A stretch of 64,000 nt of DNA, from NCBI RefSeq assembly GCF_040676775.1, contig NZ_JBFAPP010000013.1, positions 124,001-188,000 of the forward strand, written 5' to 3'. Position numbers and translations under genes: made by a program. This stretch comes from Micromonospora_G sp040676775. Lineage in GTDB: Bacteria; Actinomycetota; Actinomycetes; Mycobacteriales; Micromonosporaceae. The notes below the pieces were generated by a model. That model was given only the letters and a program-made list of their open reading frames with translations, was not told where the DNA came from and searched no databases. Of the stretch, positions 27,848-37,585 are shown piece after piece (within the stretch, counting starts at the first letter, position 1; every line of letters starts with the position of its first letter).

Positions 27848-28537
27848 ATGCGGGTCGCCATCGCAGGCGCGGGCAACGTGGGCCGGTCCATCGCCCAGGA
27901 GCTGATCGACAACGGCCACCAGGTGATGCTGGTGGAACGGCAGCCGAGGATGCTGCGCCCGGAACGGGTGCCGGCCGCCGAATGGGTGCTCGCCGACGCG
28001 TGCGAGTTGGCCAGCCTCGAGGAGGCCGACCTGGCGAGCTGCGACGTGGTGGTCGCGGCGACCGGCGACGACAAGGTCAACCTCGTCGTCTCCCTGCTGG
28101 CGAAGACCGAGTTCGCCGTGGCCCGGGTGGTCGCCCGGGTGAACCGGGCGGAGAACGAGTGGCTCTTCACCGACCAGTGGGGCGTCGACGTGGCGGTGAG
28201 CAAGCCGCGGGTGATGGCCGCGCTGGTGGAGGAGGCGGTGACGGTCGGCGACCTGGTCCGGCTGATGACCTTCCGCCAGGGCGAGGCGAACCTGGTCGAG
28301 ATCACCCTGCCGCGTACGGCGCCCTACGTCGGGCAGCCGATCCACGCCGTACCGCTGCCCCGCGACTCCGCCCTGGTGGCCATCCTGCGCGGCCGGCGGG
28401 TGCTGGTGCCGAGCCCGGACGACCCGCTGGAGGCGGGCGACGAGCTGATCTTCGTCTGCACGAGCGAGGTCGAGGACGCCGTACGGGCGGTCATGCTCGG
28501 CGCGGACAGCGTCGAACGGACCAGGGGCGAGAGCTGA
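27848..28537 (+). CDS. ceoC: TrkA-type potassium uptake regulator (NAD-binding RCK), second copy
   Basis: The 229-residue protein has the Rossmann motif VAIAGAGNVGRSIA, the acidic residue in MLVERQ and a C-terminal TrkA-C domain (VGQPIHAVPLPRDSALVAILR). It begins 1 nt after the stop of the first trkA-like gene and is certainly co-transcribed. The pair probably forms a mixed gating ring. It is convergent with the DUF3159 gene. Confidence 0.87.
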   Translation: MRVAIAGAGNVGRSIAQELIDNGHQVMLVERQPRMLRPERVPAAEWVLADACELASLEEADLASCDVVVAATGDDKVNLVVSLLAKTEFAVARVVARVNRAENEWLFTDQWGVDVAVSKPRVMAALVEEAVTVGDLVRLMTFRQGEANLVEITLPRTAPYVGQPIHAVPLPRDSALVAILRGRRVLVPSPDDPLEAGDELIFVCTSEVEDAVRAVMLGADSVERTRGES

Positions 28538-28555
28538 CGGGAAGGCGGGCCGCGG

Positions 28556-29251
28556 TCAGCTCGGGCTGACCGCGGTGGCCGTACCGGCCGGCGGCGCGTC
28601 CCGGGTCACCCGACGCACCGTCCAGACCGTGATCGCCAGCAGCAGCAGGTACGGCGGGTAGCCCAGGGCCAGCCGCGCCACACCCAGCGCGGTGTCCTGG
28701 TCGGCGAGGTAGAGCGCCGCCTGGACGCCGACCTTCGCCAGCCACACCACGCCCCAGAGCACGGTCAGCCAGGTGAACGTACGCACCAGCCGGGCATCCT
28801 GACGCCACTCGGACTTGCCCTTGGCCACCAGCACCGACCAGATCCAGCCGACCAGCGGCTGCCGGATCGCGGCCGAGGCGAGCAGCGCCAGCCCGTAGGC
28901 GATGCCGTAGAGGATGCCGGGCAGGTAGAAGTCCTTCGAGTCACCGCTGCGGAAGGCGATGAAGGCCCCGACGCCGATGCCGAACAGACCGTTGACCGCG
29001 TGCCGGATCGGCCGACGCTGCACCAGCCGCAGCACCGCGATCACGATCGCCACGGCCAGCGAGGCGATCAGCGCCGGGCGCAGCTCGGCGAGCACGTTGA
29101 CCAGCACGAAGACGAGCACCGGGATGCTCGACTCGACCATCCCCCGCCAGCCGCCGAGCTGCTCGGCGACCTGCTCGGCCATGCTCGGCAGCGGTGCGTC
29201 GTCCGCCGGGTCGGTGTCGACCTTGGCAGCCGGCTGTGGTCCAGTCGTCAT
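28556..29251 (-). CDS. DUF3159 integral membrane protein
   Basis: The 231-residue protein has a charged N-terminus with SMAEQVAEQLGG, a signature of this actinobacterial family. Five or six TM helices follow. ATG 29249-29251 is taken as the start. The family is found next to the OB-fold and trkA genes across actinobacteria (compare Rv2693c) and has no proven function. Confidence 0.85.
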   Translation of the reverse strand: MTTGPQPAAKVDTDPADDAPLPSMAEQVAEQLGGWRGMVESSIPVLVFVLVNVLAELRPALIASLAVAIVIAVLRLVQRRPIRHAVNGLFGIGVGAFIAFRSGDSKDFYLPGILYGIAYGLALLASAAIRQPLVGWIWSVLVAKGKSEWRQDARLVRTFTWLTVLWGVVWLAKVGVQAALYLADQDTALGVARLALGYPPYLLLLAITVWTVRRVTRDAPPAGTATAVSPS

Positions 29252-29294
29252 CTGTACGTCTTCCGTTCGGGGCGGCGGCTGCCCGGCCTCGTAC

Positions 29295-29675
29295 TCAACG
29301 GGGCAGTTCCAACTCGTAGTACGGGTTGTAGATGACTTTACGGTCATCACGAATCGCCACGCGACCTCGAACGGTCAATTGCCGTCCCGGCTCGATGCCG
29401 ATGATGTGCCGGCGCCCCAGCCAGACCAGCGTCACCACGTCGGTGCCGTCGTAGAGATCGGCCTCGAGCGTGGGCAGGTTGGTCCGGGGCGTGTAGACCA
29501 CCGTACGGAGCCGACCGGAGATCGACACCAGCTCGCCCCGCCGGCACAGCCCGGCCGGAGTGCCACCACACTGCGCGCTCTCGCGACGCAGTTCCTGCGC
29601 CTCGATCTCAGCCTCGCTCGCGGTCAGCCGCTGCAGGAGGTTGCGCAGCGACCCCCGACCCTCGTCGGTCGCCAT
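29295..29675 (-). CDS. OB-fold nucleic-acid-binding domain protein
   Basis: The 126-residue protein has a short helical N-terminus (LRNLLQRLTASEAEIEAQEL) followed by an OB-fold with SISGRLRTVVYTP and ADLYDGTDVVTLVWLGRR. The C-terminal strand is GRVAIRDDRKVIYNPYYEL. The family (compare Rv2694c) is small, conserved and of unknown target. It is co-directional with the DUF3710 gene upstream and DUF3159 downstream. Confidence 0.85.
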   Translation of the reverse strand: MATDEGRGSLRNLLQRLTASEAEIEAQELRRESAQCGGTPAGLCRRGELVSISGRLRTVVYTPRTNLPTLEADLYDGTDVVTLVWLGRRHIIGIEPGRQLTVRGRVAIRDDRKVIYNPYYELELPR

Positions 29676-29811
29676 GACCTCGTGCCACCCTCCTCGAGCC
29701 GCCCCGGATCATCCGGGTCGCGGCCAGTTCCAACCGGTCCCGACGGGGACCGCACTGCCAGCGTACGCCGGTCGGCCGGGTCGGCACGGACCGGCGGATC
29801 ACCGATCAGGC

Positions 29812-30618
29812 CTACCCGCGCGGCCTCGGCGACGGCTTGCCCCGACGGGGCTGCTGCTGGTCGGGAGCGCTGCCATTGATCCGTGGCCCGGGCGTCGGGC
29901 CGCCGCCGTCGGGGCCACCGCCGTCCGCCCTGATCACGGACTCCCCGCCCGGTGCGGTGCCCGCCGCCGCGGCCTCCGCCGCCTGCCGCTCGGCGATCTC
30001 CCGGGGCAGTCGCAGCGGCAGCGGCTCACGGACCGGCTTGGCCTCCTGGCCCCGGTCCACCACGAGCCCGTACAGGCAGTCGGCGAGCGGACCGGCGGCG
30101 CTCGGGTCGCTCGCCACCCTGCCCTGGTAGACCCCGCGGACCATCCACCGCGGGCCGTCGATGCCGACGAACCTCAGGTCGGTGAAACCCTCCGGGGTAC
30201 GGACCCGGGCCCGCAGCTCGACGCCGTACTCGCCGTCGCTCTCCTCGGCCGCCGTGCCCTCGCTGGACAGCGACTCGCGGATCTCCTGGCGCACCTCGTC
30301 CCAGATGCCCTCGGAGCGGGGCGCGGCGAAGACGCCGAGCTGCAATGCGTTCTCCCCGTGCAGCAGCACCACCTGCTGGACCACGCCCTCCGGGTCGGCC
30401 TGGACCCGGATCTCGACGTCGGCGACCGCGGGAATCTGCAGGCTGCCCAGATCGAGTCGCTCCACCCCGGCCGGGGCCTCGGAGATGTCGTACGGGCCCC
30501 GGTCGCTGGCCAGGGCGTCGGACGAGTCGTCCGCCGGCCGGTCGACCGCCGCACGCTCGGACCGATCGGCCCGCTCGTCACGGGCGTGCCGTCCGCCGCG
30601 TCCTCGGGAAAAGATCAC
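29812..30618 (-). CDS. DUF3710 protein
   Basis: The 268-residue soluble protein has a charged N-terminus (MIFSRGRGGRHARDERADRS) and a central DUF3710 domain with GPYDISEAP, RLDLGSLQIP and DGPRWMVRGV. The C-terminal region is Gly/Pro-rich. It begins with GTG 30616-30618, overlapping the dut stop codon, so the two are translationally coupled. The function is unknown; linkage to dut is conserved in actinobacteria (compare Rv2696c-Rv2697c). Confidence 0.88.
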   Translation of the reverse strand: MIFSRGRGGRHARDERADRSERAAVDRPADDSSDALASDRGPYDISEAPAGVERLDLGSLQIPAVADVEIRVQADPEGVVQQVVLLHGENALQLGVFAAPRSEGIWDEVRQEIRESLSSEGTAAEESDGEYGVELRARVRTPEGFTDLRFVGIDGPRWMVRGVYQGRVASDPSAAGPLADCLYGLVVDRGQEAKPVREPLPLRLPREIAERQAAEAAAAGTAPGGESVIRADGGGPDGGGPTPGPRINGSAPDQQQPRRGKPSPRPRG

Positions 30619-31118
30619 CGTGCCGACCTTTCTGCCTGCTGCTCGCTTGCGTCGCGCGGCGGGACCAGACCCGCGTGCCCGCCCGTCGAACCGTGTCCAT
30701 TCTCGCCCCGCTCGGTGGCGGGAAGCTCGTCGACGGGGTGGAAGCGGGCGTGTTCCACCCGCTGCACCACGAGTTGCGCGATCCGGTCGCCACGAGAAAT
30801 CTTGGCCGGGTTCTCCCGGTCATGGTTGATCAGGTTGACCAAGATCTCGCCGCGGTAGCCGGCGTCGACCGTACCGGGCGCGTTGAGCACGGTGACACCC
30901 AGCCTGGCGGCCAGTCCCGAGCGCGGGTGGACCAGCCCGACGAAGCCCTCCGGCAGGGCGATAGCGATCCCGGTCGGCACCAGCGCCCGCGCGCCCGGCG
31001 CCAGCTCGACGTCCCGCGCGGCCAGCAGATCCGCGCCCGCGTCACCGGGATGGGCGTACGCCGGCAGCGGTAGATCCGGGTCGAGCTGTCGGACGGGTAC
31101 GGGCACGGCCTGGGTCAC
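30615..31118 (-). CDS. dut: dUTP diphosphatase
   Basis: This trimeric dUTPase hydrolyses dUTP to dUMP and pyrophosphate, limiting uracil in DNA. Motifs in order: HPGDAGADL, PRSGLAARLG, NAPGTVDAGYRGEI, RIAQLVV. Motif 5 is less clear because the C-terminal 25 residues are a divergent Gly/Arg tail. Length is 167 aa. The gene overlaps that of the DUF3710 protein by 4 nt and is divergent from the DUF3093 gene. Confidence 0.93.
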   Translation of the reverse strand: MTQAVPVPVRQLDPDLPLPAYAHPGDAGADLLAARDVELAPGARALVPTGIAIALPEGFVGLVHPRSGLAARLGVTVLNAPGTVDAGYRGEILVNLINHDRENPAKISRGDRIAQLVVQRVEHARFHPVDELPATERGENGHGSTGGHAGLVPPRDASEQQAERSAR

Positions 31119-31203
31119 GGTGTCACTCTTCCGATCCGTCGGGGCGGGCGATGGCCTCTATCCTGCCGGGTCACCCCGCCACGCCGCGCCGTACCCTCAC
31201 ACT

Positions 31204-31755
31204 GTGGCACCAACTCGTCTCACTTCCGCCGCCGCGCCGGCCGTGCCGAGCGTCGACAGTTACCGGGAACGCCTCCGCCTGCCCTGGTGGGGTTGGCTTG
31301 CCGGGGCGGCAGCCGGCGCGCTGCTCGCGATGGAGGTCTGGATGGGCTCGAACGGCATCCGGGCCTGGTTGCCGTTTGTCGTGCTGCTGCCGTTGACCGC
31401 GCTCGGGCTCTGGTGGGTGGGTCGCATCACGGTCGGCGTACGCGACGGCGAACTGCTGGTCGACGACGCCCGGTTGCCGGTCGAGTACGTCACCGACGCC
31501 ATCGCACTGGACGCCGACGGGCGCCGCGAGGTCCTCGGCGTCGGCGCCGACCCGCTCGCCTTCGTGGTGCAGCGGCCCTGGGTGGCGGGCGCGGTGCAGG
31601 TCGTACTCGACGATCCGGCCGACCCGACCCCGTACTGGGTGGTCAGCTCCCGGCATCCGGTGCGGCTCGCCGAGGCGATTCTCGCCGCCCGCGACCTGGC
31701 CGGGACGACCGGTCGGTCCGGCACCGCGGGCGACACCGCCACGGCGGCCGGCTAG
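31204..31755 (+). CDS. DUF3093 membrane protein
   Basis: The 183-residue protein starts at GTG 31204. It has YRERLRLPWWGWL, the hallmark N-terminus of DUF3093, then two adjacent TM helices (about residues 27-75). The cytoplasmic domain has RPWVAGAVQVVLDDPADPTPYWVVSSRHP. It corresponds to Rv2698, which is also divergent from dut. Its stop codon overlaps that of the convergent downstream gene. No function is established. Confidence 0.88.
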   Translation: MAPTRLTSAAAPAVPSVDSYRERLRLPWWGWLAGAAAGALLAMEVWMGSNGIRAWLPFVVLLPLTALGLWWVGRITVGVRDGELLVDDARLPVEYVTDAIALDADGRREVLGVGADPLAFVVQRPWVAGAVQVVLDDPADPTPYWVVSSRHPVRLAEAILAARDLAGTTGRSGTAGDTATAAG

Positions 31756-32645
31756 TCGTTGTCCGGCCAGTGCCGTCGTGGCTCGGGCCCGCTGATGGAA
31801 CCCTGCTCGGGTGGGCCGGTGATGGCCCGGAACTGCTTGCGCAGGTCGGTCCGGATCGCGTCGCCCAGGGTGAGCGTCGCCCGGCGGTTGAGGTAACCGG
31901 CCACCGCGGCGCCGGTCAGGAACGGGCCGAGCGTGGTCAGGTTGCGCCCGAAGCGCCGCAGCAACGTCTCCCGGAGCTGCTTGCGGACCGCCGGGCCGAG
32001 TACGGCACCGACGCCCATCCCCGGCAGGAACGGGTTCACCCCGCGCCGGCTCGCCCACGACTGGATCATCGCCACGGCGCGCTGGCTGCTGCTGCCCGGT
32101 AGCGGAACCCCGTACGCCTCGTGCAGCTCGCCGATCAGCTTGATCTCGATGGTCACCACCGCGACCGTCTCCGCGGCCAGCAGGACCGGCGCGGAGAGCA
32201 GGGTCGGCGCGACCGCCCACTCCACCGCCGCCACTCCACCGCCGGCCGCACCCACCCCGGCGGTGGCCCGAGCCGCGTTACGGATCAACCGTTCGGCGAG
32301 CGCGTCGCCGTCGAGGCCGTCGTAGTGCCGCCGGAGCGTCTCCCGATCCCGGATCGGGATGTGCGGCACCACCTCGCCGACCACGTCGCTCATCCAGCGG
32401 ATCGCCGCCCTGGGCCGGAACAGGTCGCCCAGACCACGGGCTCGAACCTGGCCGACGAGCCGGCCCAGCAGCCGGCGACGCCGCGCCGGACCGAGGTCGT
32501 CCTCGGTCAACGCGGCGATGGTCGCACCGAGGTCCCCCTCGGCGCTCTCCAACTCGGCGTCCGGCGGATTATCCGCCGGGCCGTTCCCCCCAGTCGGCGC
32601 CGGCACCCCGTCAGGGGTTCCCGGCGCCTGCTCGGAGCGGGTCAT
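31752..32645 (-). CDS. Conserved hypothetical protein with hydrophobic central segment
   Basis: The 297-residue protein is read from ATG 32643-32645. The N-terminal 50 residues are acidic and Pro-rich and are followed by a helical Arg-rich domain. A Gly/Ala-rich hydrophobic stretch (about residues 145-185, GVAAVEWAVAPTLLSAPVLL) is next. A second helical domain follows with RQLRETLLRRFGRNL-like amphipathic helices (seen as KQLRETLLRRFGRNL) and NRRATLTLGDAIRTDLR. I do not recognise a named family with confidence. It is convergent with DUF3093, overlapping at the stop codons. Confidence 0.7.
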   Translation of the reverse strand: MTRSEQAPGTPDGVPAPTGGNGPADNPPDAELESAEGDLGATIAALTEDDLGPARRRRLLGRLVGQVRARGLGDLFRPRAAIRWMSDVVGEVVPHIPIRDRETLRRHYDGLDGDALAERLIRNAARATAGVGAAGGGVAAVEWAVAPTLLSAPVLLAAETVAVVTIEIKLIGELHEAYGVPLPGSSSQRAVAMIQSWASRRGVNPFLPGMGVGAVLGPAVRKQLRETLLRRFGRNLTTLGPFLTGAAVAGYLNRRATLTLGDAIRTDLRKQFRAITGPPEQGSISGPEPRRHWPDND

Positions 32646-32792
32646 GCGCTGACCTCCAGCCCTGGCGATCCGTCCAACGTCGAGTCGGTCGGATCGAGTC
32701 AAGCAGGTCGGTGCCACCCGCGCATCTCGAATCGAACGCGGCCTACCCTCGCCGCGTTGCCTCACCGTCGCCCCCCGGCGACAGTGTCGAAC

Positions 32793-33089
32793 TCAGGCGC
32801 ACTCGCGGCAGATCAGCTCGCCGTTGCGCTCCACCGCGAGTTGACTGCGGTGGTGTACGAGGAAACAGCGGGCGCAGCGGAACTCGTCCGACTGCATCGG
32901 CAGCACCTTCACCGTGAGCTCTTCGTCGGCCAGGTCGGCTCCCGGAAGCTCGAAGCTCTCGGCGACTTCGGCCTCGTCGACGTCCACGGCGCCCGACTGT
33001 GAGTCGACGCGCCGGGCCTTCAGCTCTTCCAGGCTGTCCTCGCCGAGGTCGACCTCGTCGCGACGCGGGGCGTCGTAGTCGGTGGCCAT
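32793..33089 (-). CDS. DUF4193 small zinc-ribbon-like protein
   Basis: The 98-residue protein starts MATDYDAPR. An acidic middle section (DVDEAEVAESFELPGADL) is followed by FRCARCFLVHHRSQL and a terminal ICRECA. The four Cys form a likely zinc ribbon. This matches the DUF4193 family (compare Rv2699c), conserved beside the LytR_C and inositol-phosphatase genes. The role is unknown. Confidence 0.9.
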   Translation of the reverse strand: MATDYDAPRRDEVDLGEDSLEELKARRVDSQSGAVDVDEAEVAESFELPGADLADEELTVKVLPMQSDEFRCARCFLVHHRSQLAVERNGELICRECA

Positions 33090-33514
33090 CGGTTTCACTC
33101 TCCCATATCGATATAGTCGCTTCCGGTTGTAACGCCGGAAGACACTGTTTCGGTTCCCGCTGGCCGGTCATCTTTTTTCCCGGTCGCCGACCCCGGCTCG
33201 GTGCCCGGGCCACGGCCGCCAGGAGAACACCCCTGGCGAGCGCGGTACCTTACCCCCCATCGGGCGAGGCATGTATACCGCCCTCGCGGCATGCATGTAC
33301 GCCCGAGCGGCCAGAGTTGTTCCCAATGTGACTCAGGCGACACGAAGATAGGGGTAGCGGTAGTCCGAACGGCGTCGGCACGCCGGCAGGTTTGCCGGTT
33401 TCCGCGCCGGGCCGGACAACAGCTAGCCTCACCGGCATACTCGGTAGCCGACGGCGGCCAGGTCTCACCGGCCGATCGGTACCACCGGTCCACACCTGTA
33501 CGGGAGCCAACCAG
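33090..33514. other. 425-bp divergent intergenic region upstream of DUF4193 and LytR_C genes
   Basis: I see no convincing gene here. A 10-bp palindrome ATATCGATAT (33105-33114) sits 16 bp before the DUF4193 start and could supply its -10 element. On the other side, GTTCCCAATGTGACTCAGG (about 33318-33336) is the most structured sequence, and GGGAG precedes the LytR_C start. Two related GCATGTA-type stretches occur near 33268 and 33290. The sites are candidates only. Confidence 0.5.
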
Positions 33515-34045
33515 ATGAGTTTTGCCCGGGTGCGCGCGTTTGTCGTCGTCGGGGTGCTGGCGGTGCTCGCCCTGGTCTTCGTCGGTGCCGCCCTGATCCG
33601 CGACACGCAGAGCGGTGCCGCAGCCGAAGACGCCTGCCCGGCCGGGTTCAAGCGGGCCAACATCGCGCTGCGAGAGGCCAAGGACGTCAAGATCGCTGTC
33701 TACAATGCGACCGACACGCCCGCGCTCGCCTCGAACGTCGCGACGGACTTCAAGAACCGGAAGTTCCAGGTCGTCAAGCAGGGCAACGACCCGAAGCGGG
33801 TCGACGGGGTGGCGGTGCTGCGGTACGGCCCCAAGGGGATCGCCTCGGCCCACCTGCTGAAGGCGTACTTCCTGGACGAGGCCGAGCCGGAGTACGACCC
33901 CAACCGCGAGGACGACACCGTGGACGTGGTGATCGGCAACAGCTACACGCAGCTCGCCACCACCACTGAGGTCAACCAGGCCCTGACCGGGCTCGGTTCG
34001 CCGAAGCTGGAGCCGGGCACCTGCCCGGCGAAGGAAGAGAAGTGA
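33515..34045 (+). CDS. LytR_C-domain single-pass membrane protein
   Basis: The 176-residue protein has a cytoplasmic MSFARVR, one TM helix (about residues 8-28) and an extracytoplasmic LytR_C domain with KIAVYNATDTPALASNVA and a C-terminal VVIGNSYTQL. Two Cys (DACPAGF and GTCPAK) may pair. It matches the mycobacterial Cei protein (Rv2700), which affects cell-envelope integrity. ATG 33515 has GGGAG upstream. Confidence 0.88.
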   Translation: MSFARVRAFVVVGVLAVLALVFVGAALIRDTQSGAAAEDACPAGFKRANIALREAKDVKIAVYNATDTPALASNVATDFKNRKFQVVKQGNDPKRVDGVAVLRYGPKGIASAHLLKAYFLDEAEPEYDPNREDDTVDVVIGNSYTQLATTTEVNQALTGLGSPKLEPGTCPAKEEK

Positions 34046-34065
34046 TCCGCCGCTAGCCGACCGTC

Positions 34066-34111
34066 ACCGGCCCCGACCCCACGAACCGCGGGGGGCGGGG
34101 CCGGTTTCGTT
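34066..34111 (+). terminator. Rho-independent terminator after the LytR_C gene
   Basis: A GC-rich stem, CCGGCCCCG (about 34067-34075) with CGGGGCCGG (about 34096-34104) plus flanking C/G runs, is followed by TTTCGTT. It lies between convergent genes. Confidence 0.7.
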
Positions 34112-34185
34112 CCACCGAAGGGTGGAGCAGTGCCACCCGAACAGGTGGATTGCTCGACCCGGCAGGTCACGGTCTGCCCCGCGGG

Positions 34186-35010
34186 TCACGGTCCCCCGGC
34201 GGCGTCGAGCCGGGCCAGCCGCTCGTGCAGCGGATCGAACAGGGCCGGCGGTGCGGCGATGACCAAATCCGGTCCGGGTGCCGCACCGGCCAGTCCGGCG
34301 ACCCGCAGCCCGGCCTCGGCCGCGATCAGTCCACCGGCCGCGTGGTCCCAGTGGTTGAGGCCCTTCTCGTAGTAGGCGTCGACGCTGCCCTCGGCGGCGA
34401 GACAGAGGTCAATGGCGGCCGCCCCGAACCGGCGGACGTCGCGTACCTGGGTGATCAGTCCGGCCAGCACCCCGGCCTGGTGCGCCCGGCGGGCCGGGTC
34501 GTAGCCGAAGCCGGTGGCGACCAGCGCCTGGCCGAGATCGGTCTCGGTCGAGCCGCTGAGCTTGCGGCCGTCCTGCCAGGCGCCGCCGCCCAGGGTGGCG
34601 GTCCATTCGTCCCCGGTCGCGGCGTTCCGGACCACCCCCGCCACCACCTCGCCGTCCAGCTCGGCGGCGAGCGACACGGCGTACTGGGGCAGCCCGTACA
34701 GGTAGTTCACGGTGCCGTCGATCGGGTCCAGGATCCACCGGACGGCGCCCGGGCCGGACGGAGCGGGGCCGGCGGTGCTGCCGTACTCCTCGCCGAGCAC
34801 CGTGTCGTCCGGCCGCACCTGCCGCAGGGCCGCGACGACCTGCCGTTCCACCGCCCTGTCGGCGGCGGTGACCACGTCGGTCGCGGTGCTCTTGGTGGCC
34901 ACCGCGGAAACCCCCTCGGCGCGCATCCGGCGGGCCGTGTCGGCGGCCGACCGGGCCACCTCCAGCGCCAGCTCCAGCAGTTCCTCGGCGGTGGGCCGGC
35001 TGCTACCCAT
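34186..35010 (-). CDS. suhB: Inositol monophosphatase family protein
   Basis: The 274-residue member of the IMPase/FIG family has metal-binding motifs GEEYG, DPIDGTVNY (motif A) and NHWDHAAGGLIA (motif B), all intact. Such enzymes dephosphorylate inositol 1-phosphate and supply inositol for phosphatidylinositol and mycothiol. ATG 35008-35010 has AGGGGA 5 nt upstream. The position next to sigA matches mycobacterial suhB (Rv2701c). The mycobacterial ppgK gene that separates suhB from sigA is absent here. Confidence 0.9.
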   Translation of the reverse strand: MGSSRPTAEELLELALEVARSAADTARRMRAEGVSAVATKSTATDVVTAADRAVERQVVAALRQVRPDDTVLGEEYGSTAGPAPSGPGAVRWILDPIDGTVNYLYGLPQYAVSLAAELDGEVVAGVVRNAATGDEWTATLGGGAWQDGRKLSGSTETDLGQALVATGFGYDPARRAHQAGVLAGLITQVRDVRRFGAAAIDLCLAAEGSVDAYYEKGLNHWDHAAGGLIAAEAGLRVAGLAGAAPGPDLVIAAPPALFDPLHERLARLDAAGGP

Positions 35011-35148
35011 GGCGTCCCCTTCTCGCACAGGCTGCGACGTCCGCGCCGGACGCGAGTATCATCCTTACAAAGTCCACATGCGCTCCGAGTCGGCGGCCTC
35101 CAGCCGCCGTTTCGGCGTGCGGCGCGGGAGGAACCCCGCAGACGGCGT

Positions 35149-35154
35149 TACAAT
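35149..35154 (+). promoter_or_regulatory. Candidate -10 element for the principal sigma factor gene
   Basis: TACAAT in the 287-bp gap upstream of the sigma gene matches the housekeeping -10 consensus. No good TTGACA-like -35 is seen at 16-18 nt, so the call is weak. Confidence 0.35.
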
Positions 35155-35297
35155 TCACGCCTGCCCACGCGCCACGGACCGCCGACACCGGCCGGCCCGG
35201 GACTCGGGGGTCCCTCAACCACATCGGTCCGGCACGACGCCTAGCGCTGCGCTGGCCGACCCGGCCGTGCTCGCTCATCGCCTCCGGAAGGTCATTC

Positions 35298-36917
<1,620 letters not shown>

Positions 36918-37001
36918 GCCAAAACGTCAACCAGTTGTGTCGCTTTGATCACCAGGTGTACAACACCCGATAGCGATCGGCCGGTTTCCCGGTTGTGATC
37001 G

Positions 37002-37032
37002 TTGACGTGGCACCCTTGGTGCACGGCACACT
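37002..37032 (+). promoter_or_regulatory. Candidate promoter for the DUF7455 gene
   Basis: TTGACG (37002-37007) is followed 19 nt later by CACACT (37027-37032). The -35 is good and the -10 is weak. The site is about 130 bp upstream of the start. Confidence 0.3.
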
Positions 37033-37161
37033 GTCTCTACCACGTGTGACCTCGGTCCCCCGCGGGCACACTGGGAAGGCCACACCCCGCCAGGGTGTTG
37101 CACGATAGGTGAGCAACGACCGAAGAGAGTGTTCATCGGTGACGACCCGAGGAGGAAGGCG

Positions 37162-37395
37162 ATGACCCCGACCCTCACGCCGCCGCCCGCAACGGTGGCT
37201 CCCCCAGCCGCCGATGAACGGTGCGACCGCTGCAACGCCGCCGGCAAGCTCCGGATCACCCTCGCGGGTGGGAGCGAGCTGGTGTTCTGTGGACATCACG
37301 CGAACAAGTACGCCGAAGATCTGGTGAAGATCACGGTCCGGTTCGCGGCTGACCCAGATTTCACGTGGCGTGGCGCCGATCTGATGGCGAACTGA
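37162..37395 (+). CDS. DUF7455 small zinc-finger-like protein
   Basis: The 77-residue protein follows a strong AGGAGGAAGG site. The core CDRCNAAGKLRI, then LVFCGHHANKYAEDL, provides two CxxC/CxxH-type clusters for one metal. Members are found directly downstream of the principal sigma gene in many actinobacteria. The function is unknown. Confidence 0.85.
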   Translation: MTPTLTPPPATVAPPAADERCDRCNAAGKLRITLAGGSELVFCGHHANKYAEDLVKITVRFAADPDFTWRGADLMAN

Positions 37396-37585
37396 TACGA
37401 AACCCCACATAGTCGGCCGGAGGCGCCCCTGACGGGCACCTCCGGTCGTCTATCTATCCCCGTCCGACAAACCGGCTGGGCACGCCCTGCCCGGTACGGA
37501 CGGGACAAGCGGCGCACCGTACCCGGAGACGCCCGTACCGCCGATCGTGGCGGCGCGGGCGTCTCCGAGTCCGTCTTCGGCCCGG

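Noticed and set aside
33240..33300. 6C-type small RNA suggested by a CCCCCC run
   Set aside because: Only one C6 run and no clear paired stems in the expected arrangement.
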